DNA from: Phycisphaerae bacterium
GTDB taxonomy: Bacteria; Planctomycetota; Phycisphaerae; UBA1845; UTPLA1
DNA: 64,000 nucleotides
Direction of reading: 5' to 3'
Assembly: GCA_035275405.1 (NCBI GenBank)
Contig: DATEMU010000003.1
Coordinates: 682,001 to 746,000 of the forward strand
Shown here: piece by piece, positions 63,911-64,000 of the stretch
How the letters are laid out: each line of letters begins with the position of its first letter
Position numbering within the stretch: the first letter of the stretch is position 1
Position numbers and translations under genes: made by a program
Notes under the pieces: model-generated
The model's database searches: none
What the model was told of the DNA's origin: nothing
Seen by the model: the letters and a program-made list of their open reading frames with translations, nothing else

Positions 63911-64000
63911 TAGCCCGGCGGCGGTCCCGCAACGGCGCCCCCGTCGCCCGTCGCCTGAAGGTGCTGGATCTTCATCTCCGCATCGGACAGGACAGTGCGG
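63911..64000 (-). CDS. xseB: Exodeoxyribonuclease VII small subunit, C-terminal end
   Basis: The minus-strand frame ends with TAA at 63911 and runs off the window edge. The 29 visible residues (...RTVLSDAEMKIQHLQATGDG then a Pro-rich end) resemble the XseB helical C-terminus (in which CRxxLxxAE is common), and the place before ispA and dxs is standard. Only a fragment is seen, so this is an inference from context. Confidence 0.55.

Overview
The window is GC-rich genomic DNA with single-copy housekeeping genes on both strands, and it most likely comes from a Planctomycetota bacterium, perhaps Phycisphaerae-like. The signs are a PEP-CTERM protein, dockerin-like repeats, several lipoproteins with PKD, beta-helix or cyclophilin domains, DUF1573 and FmdB-type proteins, menaquinone synthesis by the futalosine route (mqnE), a type-2 isoleucyl-tRNA synthetase, and a tRNA-Ile/tRNA-Ala/23S/5S block with no 16S gene in front of it. 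Split 16S and 23S loci are known in planctomycetes. The species cannot be fixed from the sequence alone.

Layout. 0-7 kb holds cell-surface and exported proteins: a dockerin-like fragment, a PEP-CTERM protein, a Pro/Ala-rich exported protein, a translationally coupled pair with a secreted pentein-fold (deiminase-like) enzyme, and a TPR protein. 7-20 kb holds tRNA-Arg, mqnE, proC, a beta-helix lipoprotein, an AsnB-type amidotransferase, hmgA, an aspartic-protease pair, a DinB protein, a sugar nucleotidyltransferase-like protein, a cyclophilin-FKBP fusion and pyrF. 20.4-24.6 kb is the rRNA block with its own promoter, boxA, processing stem and terminator. 25-34.7 kb holds a PKD/IPT/cyclophilin lipoprotein, a four-gene minus-strand group (FmdB-like, two membrane proteins, DUF1573), an MgtC/DUF4010 membrane protein, tRNA-Glu, a beta-helix lipoprotein and nadE. 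34.8-42.2 kb is a fatty/aromatic acyl-CoA set (crotonases, 3-hydroxyacyl-CoA dehydrogenase, thiolase) that matches the lower phenylacetyl-CoA pathway, interleaved with HPF and a PAS-GGDEF protein. 42-58.8 kb holds DUF547, a glycosyltransferase, hydrolases, an NfuA-like protein, a MATE transporter behind a structured leader, ileS, a methyltransferase, purN, rpsI-rplM, an oxidoreductase and a double ACT protein. 58.8-64 kb holds a roughly 1.15-kb non-coding region that looks like a large minus-strand structured RNA, then rnpA, dxs, ispA and the end of xseB.

How parts fit together. HmgA and the Paa-like genes point to aromatic-acid catabolism feeding acetyl-CoA and succinyl-CoA or fumarate. dxs, ispA and xseB form the usual isoprenoid cluster and, with mqnE, supply quinone precursors. 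Many exported proteins carry lipoboxes, and two carry prolyl-isomerase domains that would act outside the cytoplasm.

The most unusual content is RNA and repeats. There is a large unassigned structured RNA with its own promoter and terminator (58798-59950). Smaller RNA or leader candidates lie at 7024-7158, 20422-20590, 45410-45602 and 60592-60824. A family of GTAG-headed hairpins (REP/REPIN-like) sits exactly on the stop codons of convergent genes in the first 10 kb.
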